Program-made: the position numbers and the translations under genes
NCBI RefSeq assembly: GCF_000177195.2
Contig: NC_015953.1
Location: forward strand, 1,860,001-1,924,000
From: Streptomyces sp. SirexAA-E
Lineage (GTDB): Bacteria; Actinomycetota; Actinomycetes; Streptomycetales; Streptomycetaceae
DNA length: 64,000 nt
Direction of reading: 5' to 3'
Notes under the pieces: model-generated
Databases searched by the model: none
Told to the model about the DNA's origin: nothing
The model's input: only the letters and a program-made list of their open reading frames with translations
Shown: positions 50,969-60,106 of the stretch, one piece after another
Layout of the letters: the number at the start of each line of letters is the position of its first letter
Numbering within the stretch: the stretch's first letter is position 1

Positions 50969-52306
50969 TCAGCCCGCGGCCGCCGGCCGCTCCTCCTGGG
51001 ACGCCGCACCGGTCTGCCAGGGCCGGCAGAGCAGCAGGAAGCACGCCACCGCGGACAGGGCGCACACCACCTGGACCACGGCCATGGGCACGGCGGTCTG
51101 CTCACCCGCGATCCCCACGAGCGGCGAGGCGATGGCGCCGACGAGGAACTGGGAGGTCCCCAGCAGCGCGGAGGCGGAGCCGGCCGCGTGCCTCGTGCGC
51201 ATCAGCGCCTGCGAGTTGGTGTTGGGCATCGCCAGGCCCATGCAGGACATCAGGACGAAGAGGCCGACGGCGATCGGCACGAGCCCGACCTCACCGAAGA
51301 CGCCGGACGTCATCAGCAGCAGGGCGATCGCGGCGAGGGAGATGACCGCGAGGCCGAAGCCGAGCGCCTTGTCCAGGCTGACCCGGCCGACCAGCACCTT
51401 GCCGTTGATCTGCCCCACGGCGATCAGACCGATGGAGTTGATCCCGAAGAGCAGGCTGAAGGTCTGCGGCGAGGCCCCGTAGATCTCCTGGACGACGAAC
51501 GGCGACGCGCTCACATAGGCGAAGAGCGCGGCGAAGGCGAGGCTGCCCGCGATCATGTACCCGGCGAACACACGGTCGGCGAGCAGGTGGCGCATGGTGC
51601 GCAGCGCGTCGCCGATGCCACCGGTGTGCCGGTCGGCCTCGGGGAGCGTCTCGTGCAGCCACTTCCAGACGACGAGGGTGAGCGCCACCCCGACGAGGGT
51701 GAGCACCACGAAGATGCCGCGCCAGTCGGTGAAGCGCATGACCTGCCCGCCGATGACGGGGGCGATGACGGGGGCGACGCCCGAGATCAGCATCAGGGTG
51801 GAGAAGAACCGGGCCATCTCCATGCCGTCGTAGAGGTCGCGGACCACGGCCCGGGAGATCACGATGCCGGCCGCGCCCGCCAGGCCCTGCACGAGGCGGA
51901 AGCCGATGAGGAGTTCCGCGGAGGGGGCGAGGGCGCAGACCGCGGTGGCGACCACGTAGATGATCATGCCGAGGAGCAGCGGCTTGCGCCGGCCCCAGCG
52001 GTCGCTCATCGGCCCGACCACGAGCTGGCCGAGCGCCATGCCGGTGAGGCAGGCCGTCAGGGTGAGCTGGACGGTGGACGCCGGCGCGTGCAGGGAGTCG
52101 GTGACCTCCGGCAGGGCCGGGAGGTACATGTCCATGGAGAGGGGCGGCAGTGCGGTGAGTCCGCCCAGGACCAGGGTGACCAGGAGCCCGGCCCGCCGTG
52201 CGGCGGGGCTCGACGGGCTGGTGGGGGTGCCGGGTGCGGCACCCGTCTTCGTCGGTGTGGGTATGTGCTCTTCTTGCTGGGCCCGGCTCACGCCGCTGTC
52301 CGGCAT
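50969..52306 (-). CDS. Bcr/CflA-family multidrug exporter
   Basis: A 445-residue, 12-segment MFS drug exporter. The Bcr/CflA signature LTALPPLSMDMYLPALPEVT opens the membrane part. Motif A is GPMSDRWGRRKPLLLG, and RLVQGLAGAAGIVISRAVVR DLYDG is a family hallmark. The cytoplasmic N-terminus of about 35 residues is disordered. ATG 52306 has GGAG eight bases upstream; ATG 52312, two codons earlier, is too close to it. It is divergent from the oxidoreductase gene, 85 bases away. Confidence 0.92.
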   Translation of the reverse strand: MPDSGVSRAQQEEHIPTPTKTGAAPGTPTSPSSPAARRAGLLVTLVLGGLTALPPLSMDMYLPALPEVTDSLHAPASTVQLTLTACLTGMALGQLVVGPMSDRWGRRKPLLLGMIIYVVATAVCALAPSAELLIGFRLVQGLAGAAGIVISRAVVRDLYDGMEMARFFSTLMLISGVAPVIAPVIGGQVMRFTDWRGIFVVLTLVGVALTLVVWKWLHETLPEADRHTGGIGDALRTMRHLLADRVFAGYMIAGSLAFAALFAYVSASPFVVQEIYGASPQTFSLLFGINSIGLIAVGQINGKVLVGRVSLDKALGFGLAVISLAAIALLLMTSGVFGEVGLVPIAVGLFVLMSCMGLAMPNTNSQALMRTRHAAGSASALLGTSQFLVGAIASPLVGIAGEQTAVPMAVVQVVCALSAVACFLLLCRPWQTGAASQEERPAAAG

Positions 52307-52391
52307 CCTCATCTCCGCTTCGTTGAAACCGCATCTATGCTCTCAGGTCAGTCGTAGTGGTCGATACCTTTTTGCGTGAGGGCGGGCGGGC

Positions 52392-53396
52392 ATGGGCGGG
52401 ACAGTGCGTTGGGGTGTTCTGGCGACGGGCGGCATAGCCGCGACGTTCACAAGGGATCTGCTCGCCATGAAGGACCCGGCGTCCGAGGTCGTGGCGGTCG
52501 CCTCCCGCGCACTGCCCTCCGCGCGGGCGTTCGCCGAGCGGTTCGGGATCGAGCGGGCGTACGGGAGCTGGGCGGAGCTCGTCGCGGACGACGACGTCGA
52601 CGTCGTGTACGTGGCCACGCCGCACTCCGCCCACCGTGAGGCCGCCGGGCTGGCCCTGGAGGCCGGCAAGCACGTGCTGTGCGAGAAGGCGTTCACGCTC
52701 AACGCCCGTGAGGCGGGGGAGCTGGTGGACCTGGCCCGGGAGCGCGGGCTGTTCCTGATGGAAGCCATGTGGACGTACTGCAATCCGCTCATCCGCCGGA
52801 TGACGGAGCTGGTACGGGACGGTGCCATCGGCGAGATCCGCACGGTGCAGGCCGACTTCGGCTTCGCCGGCACCTTCGGCGCCGAGCACCGGCTGCGGGA
52901 CCCCGCACTGGGCGGCGGCGCCCTGCTGGACCTCGGGGTCTACCCGGTGTCCTTCGCCCACCTGCTGCTGGGCGAGCCGGACCGGGTCCAGGCGGACGCG
53001 CTGCTGTCGCCGGAGGGCGTCGACCTGAACACCGGGATGCTGCTGGGCTGGGAGTCGGGGGCCACGGCGCTGCTGGGCTGCTCGATCGTCGGTGACCTGC
53101 CGACCGTGGCCTCGGTCACCGGCACGGGCGGGCGGATCGACTTCCCGCAGGGCTTCTTCCACCCGGAGCGCTTCGTCCTGCACCGGCCGGGCCGGGAGCC
53201 CGAGGAGATCTCCACGGGTCCGGGGCCGCAGGGCCTGACCGGCATGCAGTTCGAGGCGGCCGAGGTGACGCGGGCGCTGCTGGCGGGTGAGAAGGAGTCC
53301 CCGCTGGTGCCCCTGGAGGGCTCGCTCGCCGTGATGCGGACGCTCGACGCGGTACGGGACCGCATCGGCGTCCGCTACCCGGCGGACACGCTCTGA
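52392..53396 (+). CDS. Gfo/Idh/MocA-family oxidoreductase
   Basis: A 334-residue NAD(P)-dependent dehydrogenase of the sugar or dihydrodiol type. The Rossmann motif VRWGVLATGGIAATFTRDLL starts the protein, and the family lysine is in GKHVLCEKAFTLNAREAGEL. MEAMWTYCNPLIRRMTELV and FGAEHRLRDPALGGGALLDL GVYPVSFAHLLLG complete the substrate site; the catalytic Lys-Asp-His set is conserved. The natural substrate is unknown. ATG 52392 is the only start near the Rossmann strand. Confidence 0.9.
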   Translation: MGGTVRWGVLATGGIAATFTRDLLAMKDPASEVVAVASRALPSARAFAERFGIERAYGSWAELVADDDVDVVYVATPHSAHREAAGLALEAGKHVLCEKAFTLNAREAGELVDLARERGLFLMEAMWTYCNPLIRRMTELVRDGAIGEIRTVQADFGFAGTFGAEHRLRDPALGGGALLDLGVYPVSFAHLLLGEPDRVQADALLSPEGVDLNTGMLLGWESGATALLGCSIVGDLPTVASVTGTGGRIDFPQGFFHPERFVLHRPGREPEEISTGPGPQGLTGMQFEAAEVTRALLAGEKESPLVPLEGSLAVMRTLDAVRDRIGVRYPADTL

Positions 53397-53430
53397 CGGG
53401 GCGCCCGGCCGAGGGCCGCCCGGCAGGCTC

Positions 53431-55098
53431 TCAGGCGGGGACGAGCCCCGGGTTCCCGGCCTCGGTCACGAAGGACCCGGCCGTGGTGACGGGCGCGCCG
53501 GGCGTGGTGACCGCGGCCACCGTGCGGAAGTCGGCGCGCGCCCGCTCCCGGTCGAGGTCGACGAGCACGTAGCCGCGGCGGCCGTTGTAGAACCTCAGGT
53601 GCGGGTTGGCCTGGGTGAGGTTGTTCCAGTTGGCCGGTTTCTCGGCGCCGTCCTTGCCGCTGGTGATCGAGGTGGCCACGATCTCGGTACCGACGGTCCG
53701 GGAGGCCGGGTCGTCGAAGTCCTTCTTCAGGTCGAAGCCGTAGCCGACGTGCACGTCGCCGGTGAGGACCATCAGGTTCTCGATCCCGGCGGCCTCGGCG
53801 CCGTCCATGAGCCGCTGCCGGGAGGCCGGGTAGCCGTCCCAGGAGTCCATGGACAGCTTGTAGGCGTCGGTCGGCACGTCGCGCCGCCGGGCGAAGGTGA
53901 CCTGCTGGGGCACGACGTTCCACAGGGCCCGCGACTGCTTCCAGCCGTCGATCAGCCAGCGTTCCTGGGCGGCGCCCGTCATGGTGCGCGCCGGGTCCTC
54001 GGACTCCGGCCCGGGGACCTTCCAGCCGTCGCCGTAGGCCTGGTTGCTGCGGTACTGGCGGGTGTCGAGCACGTCGAACTGGGCGAGCCGGCCGAACCGG
54101 AGGCGCCGGTAGAGCCGCATGTCGGGGCCGGTGGGGCGCTGCGGGGTGCGCAGCGGCTGGTTCTCCCAGTACGCGCGGTAGGCGGCCGCCCGGCGCAGCA
54201 GGAACTCCTCGGGCGGGACGTCGTTCTCGGGGGTGTCCCCCGCGTAGTTGTTCTCGGTCTCGTGGTCGTCCCAGGTGACGACGAAGGGGTGCGCGGCGTG
54301 GGCGGCGCGCAGGTCCGGGTCGGACTTGTAGAGGCCGTAGCGCATCCGGTAGTCGTCCAGCGTGAGCGTCTCACGGTTGAAGTGGGCCGGCAGGACGCGG
54401 TCGGTGTAGCCGCGGGCGCCGCCCGCGGAGTTGACGGCGTACTCGTAGAGGTAGTCGCCGAGGTGGAAGACGACGTCGACGTCCTCGGCGGCGAGGTGCC
54501 GGTAGGCGGTGTAGTAGCCGTCGTGGTACGCCTGGCAGGAGACGGCGGCGAGGGTGAGCGAGCTGGTGCGGGCGTCGGGTGAGGGCGCGGTGCGGGTGCG
54601 GCCGGTGGGGCTGGTCCAGTTGCCGGCGCGGAAGCGGTAGTAGAAGACCCGGTCGGGTTCGAGGCCCCGGGCGTCGACGTGGACGCTGTGGCCGAACTCC
54701 GGGTGGGCGGTGGCCGTTCCGCGTCGGACGGGGCTCCGGAAGCGCTCGTCGCGGGCGATCTCCCAGCCGACCTGGACCCTCCGGGCGGGCAGTGAGCCGT
54801 CGGCCTCGTAGGGGCGGGGCGCGAGTCTGGTCCACAGCAGGACGGAGTCGGGCAGTGGGTCGCCGGAGGCCACGCCGAGGGTGAAGGGGTCGTCGGCGAT
54901 CTTCCGGGCGTCCAGCTCGGCGGCGCTCGCGGTGCCGGCGGCGGGGAGCTCGGCGGCGAAGGCCAGCGCTGCGGCCGCACCGGTGACGGTGAGGAAACGC
55001 CGGCGGTCCAGGCCGGCCCCGATCCGCCGGGCGGCGGTGCGGAACGCGGCGGAATGGCCCTGCCGACCGGTGGCGGTGCGGATCTGTGCGGGTGTCAT
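53431..55098 (-). CDS. phoD: PhoD-family alkaline phosphatase, Tat-exported
   Basis: A 555-residue secreted phosphodiesterase/phosphatase. The Tat signal is [32 protein letters not shown]. An N-terminal Ig-like domain ([20 protein letters not shown]) precedes the metallophosphatase core. That core has [46 protein letters not shown] and [13 protein letters not shown], the residues that bind Fe/Ca in PhoD. ATG 55098 has GGGAGGGG just upstream. In Streptomyces such genes are under PhoP, but I found no clear GTTCACC repeats here. Confidence 0.93.
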   Translation of the reverse strand: MTPAQIRTATGRQGHSAAFRTAARRIGAGLDRRRFLTVTGAAAALAFAAELPAAGTASAAELDARKIADDPFTLGVASGDPLPDSVLLWTRLAPRPYEADGSLPARRVQVGWEIARDERFRSPVRRGTATAHPEFGHSVHVDARGLEPDRVFYYRFRAGNWTSPTGRTRTAPSPDARTSSLTLAAVSCQAYHDGYYTAYRHLAAEDVDVVFHLGDYLYEYAVNSAGGARGYTDRVLPAHFNRETLTLDDYRMRYGLYKSDPDLRAAHAAHPFVVTWDDHETENNYAGDTPENDVPPEEFLLRRAAAYRAYWENQPLRTPQRPTGPDMRLYRRLRFGRLAQFDVLDTRQYRSNQAYGDGWKVPGPESEDPARTMTGAAQERWLIDGWKQSRALWNVVPQQVTFARRRDVPTDAYKLSMDSWDGYPASRQRLMDGAEAAGIENLMVLTGDVHVGYGFDLKKDFDDPASRTVGTEIVATSITSGKDGAEKPANWNNLTQANPHLRFYNGRRGYVLVDLDRERARADFRTVAAVTTPGAPVTTAGSFVTEAGNPGLVPA

Positions 55099-55245
55099 AT
55101 GCCCCTCCCGTGCATGCCGGATGGTGTCAGAGGCATTGGAGTCCGGGGCGACGACTTTCCGTTGGCACGTACACAACATCCATATGGCGGTGCGATGAGC
55201 ACCGCGTGCCCGGACCCGCCGGATGCCCGGCTACCCTGCCGAGTC

Positions 55246-56001
55246 ATGGACACCGACCGGAAGTTCGCCGTCGTGACGGGTGCGGGATCGGGGATCGGCA
55301 GGGCCGTCGCTCTCACTCTCGCGGGTGCGGGCTGGACGGTGGCCCTGGCGGGCCGGCGCGCCGCGCCCCTGGAGGAGACCGCCGCCGCGGCGGGCCGGAC
55401 GGACGCGGTGTGCGTGCCGACGGACGTGACGGACCCCCGGGCGGTGACGGAGCTCTTCGGTGCCGTACGCGACCGCTTCGGGCGGCTGGACCTGCTCTTC
55501 AACAACGCCGGTTCCTTCGGTCCGCGTTCGTCCCCGGTGGAGGAGCTGGCCTACGAGGAGTGGCGGAGCGTGGTCGACGTCAATCTGACGGGGTCGTTCC
55601 TGTGCGCCCAGGCGGCGTTCCGGCTGATGAAGGAGCAGGACCCGCAGGGCGGGCGGATCATCAACAACGGCTCGGTCTCCGCCCATGTGCCGCGCCCCCA
55701 CTCGATCGCGTACACGGCGACGAAGCACGCCGTCACCGGGCTGACGAAGTCCCTGTCGCTGGACGGGCGCCCGTACCGGATCGCCTGCGGGCAGATCGAC
55801 ATCGGCAACGCGGCCACCGACATGACACGGCGGATGCGGACCGGGACCCTCCAGGCCGACGGGAGGACGGCCGTCGAACCGGTGATGGACGCGGCCGACG
55901 TGGCGCGGACGGTCCTGCACATGGCGGAGCTTCCGCTGGAGGCCAACGTGCAGTTCGCGACGGTGACGGCGACGGCCATGCCGTACATCGGCCGGGGCTG
56001 A
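55246..56001 (+). CDS. Short-chain dehydrogenase/reductase
   Basis: A 251-residue classical SDR. The cofactor motif is [20 protein letters not shown], with [10 protein letters not shown] and the catalytic Ser (NNGSVSA) and Tyr-x3-Lys ([11 protein letters not shown]). The arginine pair [10 protein letters not shown] after the second strand suggests NADP preference. Substrate unknown. ATG 55246 lacks a Shine-Dalgarno sequence; TACCCT (55232-55237) lies eight bases upstream, so the mRNA may be leaderless. Upstream starts (for example 55194) would cover the promoter. Confidence 0.9.
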   Translation: MDTDRKFAVVTGAGSGIGRAVALTLAGAGWTVALAGRRAAPLEETAAAAGRTDAVCVPTDVTDPRAVTELFGAVRDRFGRLDLLFNNAGSFGPRSSPVEELAYEEWRSVVDVNLTGSFLCAQAAFRLMKEQDPQGGRIINNGSVSAHVPRPHSIAYTATKHAVTGLTKSLSLDGRPYRIACGQIDIGNAATDMTRRMRTGTLQADGRTAVEPVMDAADVARTVLHMAELPLEANVQFATVTATAMPYIGRG

Positions 56002-56143
56002 ATCCGCCGTTTCCTGCTCCCGCTCGCCCGAAGTGTGGCCATGTATGGCCGAGTTCGGTCATTCCGGCATTCCGCTCCGGGCGGGCGCGTGGCAGCCGTA
56101 TGCTGCTGTCCTTCACCAGATACACACAGAAGGACCACATCAC

Positions 56144-56605
56144 ATGCGCATATCCGTGGCTCTGCCGGTCGTGGCCGCCGCCACCGCCCTGGCCGGCTCG
56201 CTGCTCACCGCCGTTCCGGCCTCCGCCGCCTCCCACCAGGGCGGTCTGCACCTCGGAAAGATCCAGTACGACAGCCCCGGCAAGGACACCCGCTCGAACG
56301 CGTCCCTGAACGCCGAGTACGTGGACGTCCACAACAACGGCAAGAAGAAGCTCCAGCTCAAGGGCTACAAGCTCAAGGACGACACCGGGTACACGTACAC
56401 CTTCCCCAGCTACACCGTCGGCGCGGGCAAGACCGTCCGGGTCCACACCGGCAAGGGCAAGAACTCCGGGGCCCACGTCTACTGGAACCGGGGCTCCTAC
56501 GTCTGGAACAACACCGGCGACAAGGCGCGGCTCCTCAAGCCGTCCGGCGCACTGCTGGACTCCTGCTCCTGGAAGAAGGGCAAGGGCGTCACGTCCTGCC
56601 ACTGA
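56144..56605 (+). CDS. Secreted lamin-tail-domain protein
   Basis: A 153-residue exported protein. The signal peptide MRISVALPVVAAATALAGSL ends near ASA. The mature part is one lamin-tail (LTD) beta-sandwich: LHLGKIQYDSPGKDT, NAEYVDVHNNGKKKLQLKGY, DTGYTYTFPSYTVGAGKTVR VHTGKG, VYWNRGSYVWNNTGDKARLL and a C-terminal Cys pair. Such small LTD proteins are abundant in Streptomyces culture fluid; their role is not established. GAAGGA lies nine bases before ATG 56144. Confidence 0.9.
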   Translation: MRISVALPVVAAATALAGSLLTAVPASAASHQGGLHLGKIQYDSPGKDTRSNASLNAEYVDVHNNGKKKLQLKGYKLKDDTGYTYTFPSYTVGAGKTVRVHTGKGKNSGAHVYWNRGSYVWNNTGDKARLLKPSGALLDSCSWKKGKGVTSCH

Positions 56606-56608
56606 CCG

Positions 56609-57189
56609 TGGCGTCCCGGGTCCGGCGGGAGGCCGCGTACGGGTCCGCGCGCCTGCCGTGCCGGGTCCCGGTCACCGTCACCGGGGACGGCGGCGAGCTG
56701 CGGGCGACCTCACGAGCATGGAGCCGCACGTCACGGGCATCGCCCCCGGCGACCTCGCCGAGGCGCCGGCCGGCCTCCGACCTCGACCCCGCGCTGCCGC
56801 CGCGCATGGCCTACGCGGGCGCCCGGCACCTGGTGGTCGCCGCGGCGACCCGCGACCGACTGGCCCGCCTGGGCGACGGCTTCGCACGTCTCGAAGCACT
56901 GATGCGCCGCCTGGACCTGACCACGCTCCAGCTGGTGTGGCGGGAGTCGGCGCGGGTCTTCCACGTCCGCGACCCCTTCCCGGTCGGCGGGGTGGTGGAG
57001 GACCCGGCGACGGGCGCGGCGGCGGCCGCCTTCGGCGCGTACGCCCGCACGCTCACCGTCGTCCCGGACGACGCCGTCCTCACCCTGCACCAGGGCGCGG
57101 ACATGGGCCGCCCGGGCACCCTCACGGTCGAGCTGCGCCCCGGCGACCCGCGCATCAGGGTGAGCGGCACGGGCACCCGCATCGGCTGA
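56609..57189 (+). pseudogene. PhzF-family gene, 5'-truncated and frameshifted
   Basis: The C-terminal half of a PhzF-type protein is readable but needs three frame segments. VPVTVTGDGGELRAT is followed, after a shift near 56705, by LTSMEPHVTGIAPGDLAEAP. After a second shift near 56780 it reads DLDPALPPRMAYAGARHLVV and continues to DPFPVGGVVEDPATGAAAAA FGAYARTL and TGTRIG at the stop. The catalytic Glu in the N-terminal half is missing, as are a start codon and ribosome-binding site. Only the loop DPATGAAA typical of PhzF survives. It lies within a few bases of the secreted lamin-tail gene. Confidence 0.75.
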
Positions 57190-57196
57190 CCGCCCC

Positions 57197-57808
57197 TCAG
57201 GTCACGTACGCGCCCGCCCGCGCGGCCGCCGCCGCGGCTCCGGCCGCGCGGTCGGCGGCGGCCTCGTCGAGCGGGTCGCCGCTGGCCAGCAGGCGGTAGT
57301 AGAGAGGGGCCGAGACGGCCCGGACGACCTCGCCCGCGTCGGTGCCCGCGGGCAGGTCACCCCGCTCCACGGCCGCGGACACGCAGCCGGCCCACTCCGC
57401 GATGCGCACCGCGTAGAAGTGGTGCAGCGCCTGGGCGGTGCGGGTGTCACAGGTCGCCGCCGCGATGACCGCGGCGAAGAGCGGGCCCTGGCGCGCGTCG
57501 GTCAGAGTGCCCGCCACCAGCCGGGCGTTGGCCCGCAGGTCCTCCTCCAGCGACCCCGTGTCCGTACGCGGTACGGACTGCTCCGCCATGTCCGTGAGCA
57601 GGTCGGCGACCAGGCCGGCCGGGGTGGACCAGCGCCGGTAGACCGTCGTCTTGCCGACCTCCGCGCGGCGGGCCACGTCCGCCAGGTCGAGGCCGTCGAA
57701 GCCGTGCTCGACCAGGGCGTCCCCGGCCGCCCGGAGCACCGCCTCCCGCACCCGGGCGGTGCGCCCGCCCGGCCGGACCGTGCCCGGCTCCACATCCTCA
57801 GCATTCAT
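57197..57808 (-). CDS. TetR-family repressor of the divergent exporter
   Basis: A 203-residue regulator with helix-turn-helix LDLADVARRAEVGKTTVYRR WSTPAGLVADLL and a C-terminal ligand domain of the TetR_C_11-like type. It is divergent from the DHA2 exporter (57915). The gap carries the inverted repeat CCCTAACGG/CCGTTAGGG, and part of it (TAACGGG) recurs beside the regulator's own start. It most likely represses the exporter until a substrate binds. ATG 57808 begins MNAEDVEPGTVRPGGRTARV. Confidence 0.9.
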   Translation of the reverse strand: MNAEDVEPGTVRPGGRTARVREAVLRAAGDALVEHGFDGLDLADVARRAEVGKTTVYRRWSTPAGLVADLLTDMAEQSVPRTDTGSLEEDLRANARLVAGTLTDARQGPLFAAVIAAATCDTRTAQALHHFYAVRIAEWAGCVSAAVERGDLPAGTDAGEVVRAVSAPLYYRLLASGDPLDEAAADRAAGAAAAAARAGAYVT

Positions 57809-57858
57809 AACGGGTCTCCAGTTCCATTAATGACCACCCTCCTGCTACGGTGACTCCA

Positions 57859-57886
57859 CCCTAACGGAACCGCAGGCCCGTTAGGG
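57859..57886. promoter_or_regulatory. Inverted-repeat operator between TetR and exporter genes
   Basis: CCCTAACGG (57859-57867) and CCGTTAGGG (57878-57886) are perfect inverted half-sites 10 bases apart, 28 bases upstream of the exporter ATG. They fit a TetR-family operator. A separate palindrome CATTAATG (57825-57832) lies closer to the repressor start. Confidence 0.7.
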
Positions 57887-57914
57887 CTTCCCTCGCCTTC
57901 AGGAAGGGCACCCC

Positions 57915-59390
57915 ATGTCCGCGTCCGGCACCGTCCCCGCCCGCTCCGGCTCCCGGCCGGTCCCTCCTCCCGCCTCCGGGCGTGAGCCCCGCACCGTCCG
58001 TATGACCGGCAGGCAGAAGCTCGTCCTCGGGCTCCTCCTCGGCGCCCAGTTCATGATCGCCGTCGACTTCTCGATCCTGAACGTGGCCCTGCCCGCCGTC
58101 GGTGCCGGGCTCGGCTTCCCGCTCGGCCGCCTCCAGTGGATCGCCACCTCCTTCGCGCTCGCCGCCGCCGGGTTCACGCTGCTGTTCGGCCGGGTCGCCG
58201 ACCTCGTCGGCCGTAAGCGGCTGTTCGTCGGCGGCATGGTCGTCCTCGGCCTCTCCTCCGCGCTCGGCGGGCTCGCCACCTCGCCCGGAGTCCTCCTCAC
58301 CGCACGGGTGCTGCAGGGCCTGGCGACCGCCGCCGTCACCCCGGCCGGACTGGCGCTGCTCACCACGGCGTTCCGGGAGGGACCGCTCCGCGAGCGGGCG
58401 CTCGGCCTCAACGGGGCCCTGATGTCGGCCGGTTTCACGGCCGGCGCGATCCTCGGCGGCCTCCTGACCGACCTGCTCTCCTGGCGCTGGGCCTTCTTCG
58501 TCAACGTCCCCGTCGCCGTCCTCGTGGTAGCCCTCGCCCCGTCCGTGATCACCGACTCCCGGCCCGTCCGGCGGCCGAAGCTCGACCTGCCCGGCGCCGC
58601 GACCGTCACCGGCGGGCTGCTGCTGCTCGTCCACGGGCTGACGCAGGCGGGTGCATCCGGCTGGACCCGGCCCGCCACCCTGGCCGCGCTCCTGGCCGGT
58701 GCCGCGCTGCTGGTGGGCTTCTGGTTCGTCGAGAAGCGCGCGGCCGCTCCGCTGGTCCCCGTCCACATCCTGCGGCGCCGCTCCGTCGTCTGGGGCAACG
58801 CCACCGGGCTGGTCGCCTTCGTCACCGAGACCTCCCTGGTCTTCCTGCTGACGCTGTACCTCCAGGAGGTGCTGGGCCACTCCCCGCTCGCGACCGGCCT
58901 CGCCTTCGGGGTGCTGGGTATCGGCACCGTGGCCGGGGGCATGCTGGGCGGCCGGGCGGTCGGCCGCTTCGGGACCCGCCGCACGATCGTCCTGGGCGGC
59001 CTCGTACAGGCGGCCGCCACCTTCTCGCTGGTGGCGCTCGGCACCTCGGACGGCTGGATCACCCTGCTGCTGGCCGCGACGTTCGTGGGCGGGGTCGGCA
59101 ACATGCTGATGATCGTCGGCTTCATGGTCACCGCCACCTCGGGCCTCCGCGACGAGGAGCAGGGCCTGGCGACCGGGCTCGCCACGATGACGCAGCAGGT
59201 CGGTATCACCCTGGGCATCCCGGTGATGAGCGCGGTCGTCACCGCCCGGACGGGTACGGCGACCGGGCCCGACGCGGTCCTCTCCGGGGTCTCGACGGCC
59301 GTCCTCGTCAACGCGCTGCTCGTCCTGGCCGGAGCCCTGACGGCCGGCGCCTTCCTCGGCCGGCGCGGTCCGGGCACGTCCGCCGGGTGA
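57915..59390 (+). CDS. DHA2-family MFS exporter
   Basis: A 491-residue transporter with about 14 membrane segments. A disordered N-terminus of about 30 residues precedes LGLLLGAQFMIAVDFSILNV ALPAVGAGL, the DHA2 opening. Motif A is GRVADLVGRKRLFVGG, and SAGFTAGAILGGLLTDLLSW RWAFFVNVPVAV matches drug exporters of the EmrB/QacA group. It is controlled by the divergent TetR gene, through the operator in the gap. AGGAAGG lies nine bases before ATG 57915. Substrate unknown. Confidence 0.92.
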   Translation: MSASGTVPARSGSRPVPPPASGREPRTVRMTGRQKLVLGLLLGAQFMIAVDFSILNVALPAVGAGLGFPLGRLQWIATSFALAAAGFTLLFGRVADLVGRKRLFVGGMVVLGLSSALGGLATSPGVLLTARVLQGLATAAVTPAGLALLTTAFREGPLRERALGLNGALMSAGFTAGAILGGLLTDLLSWRWAFFVNVPVAVLVVALAPSVITDSRPVRRPKLDLPGAATVTGGLLLLVHGLTQAGASGWTRPATLAALLAGAALLVGFWFVEKRAAAPLVPVHILRRRSVVWGNATGLVAFVTETSLVFLLTLYLQEVLGHSPLATGLAFGVLGIGTVAGGMLGGRAVGRFGTRRTIVLGGLVQAAATFSLVALGTSDGWITLLLAATFVGGVGNMLMIVGFMVTATSGLRDEEQGLATGLATMTQQVGITLGIPVMSAVVTARTGTATGPDAVLSGVSTAVLVNALLVLAGALTAGAFLGRRGPGTSAG

Positions 59391-59432
59391 GTCGCACCCG
59401 GTCGGCGCCGGAGGCACGCCAGGATGACAGTC

Positions 59433-60014
59433 ATGGCCCCACCTCTGACCGTCCCCAGCCTCACCGCCGGTGCCGACTTCGTGCTCCGCCCGTGGGAGAT
59501 GAGCGATCTGCCCCTCGTCCGCGAGGCCTCCTCGGACGACTACATCCCCCTGATCACCACGATCCCCTCGCCGTACTCGGACGAGGCGGCCCAGGAGTAC
59601 GTCCGGCGTCAATGGGAGCGGGCGGCCACCGGCGCCGGGTATCCCTTCGCCGTCGTCCGCTCCCGGGACCGGCGGCCGGTCGGCTCCATCGGCCTCTGGC
59701 TCCGGGACGCCGCCGAGGGCCGGGCCACCCTCGGCTACTGGATGGCCGCGCCGGACCGCCGGCAGGGTGTGGCGGGCGCCGCCCTGCGCACGGTCGCCAC
59801 CTGGGCCCTGCACGAACTGGGCATCCCCCGGCTGCAACTGCTCGTCGAGCCGTGGAACACCGCGTCCCTGCGCACCGCCGAGAGCGCAGGATTCCGGCCG
59901 GAGGGCCTGCTGCGCGCCTGGCAGCGGGTCGGGAACGAGCGGCGGGACATGCTGATGTACTCCTTGCTGAACGACGACCGGCCCACGGATGGCCGGGCGG
60001 TCACCATCCGCTGA
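59433..60014 (+). CDS. GNAT acetyltransferase, RimJ/RimL type
   Basis: An acetyltransferase of about 193 residues. The acetyl-CoA motif is RRQGVAGAALRTVATWALHE, followed by PRLQLLVEPWNTASLRTAES AGFRPEGLLR, which identifies the RimJ/RimL branch that acetylates protein N-termini or small amines. ATG 59433 has AGGA ten bases upstream; ATG 59424, three codons earlier, overlaps that site. It follows the exporter gene by 43 bases and may share its transcript, a possible drug-modifying partner, but this is not shown. Confidence 0.85.
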   Translation: MAPPLTVPSLTAGADFVLRPWEMSDLPLVREASSDDYIPLITTIPSPYSDEAAQEYVRRQWERAATGAGYPFAVVRSRDRRPVGSIGLWLRDAAEGRATLGYWMAAPDRRQGVAGAALRTVATWALHELGIPRLQLLVEPWNTASLRTAESAGFRPEGLLRAWQRVGNERRDMLMYSLLNDDRPTDGRAVTIR

Positions 60015-60106
60015 ACGGCGAGGCGTTACGATCGCGGGCACCGCAGCCGTGCCGCGGCACCGCCGCCGCCGCCGAGCCCCAGCCGAACACCCGGGAGTGC
60101 CGAGCC

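Noticed and set aside
55102..55245. PHO box search upstream of the PhoD-type phosphatase
   Set aside because: No GTTCACC-like direct repeats are visible, so PhoP control is not claimed.
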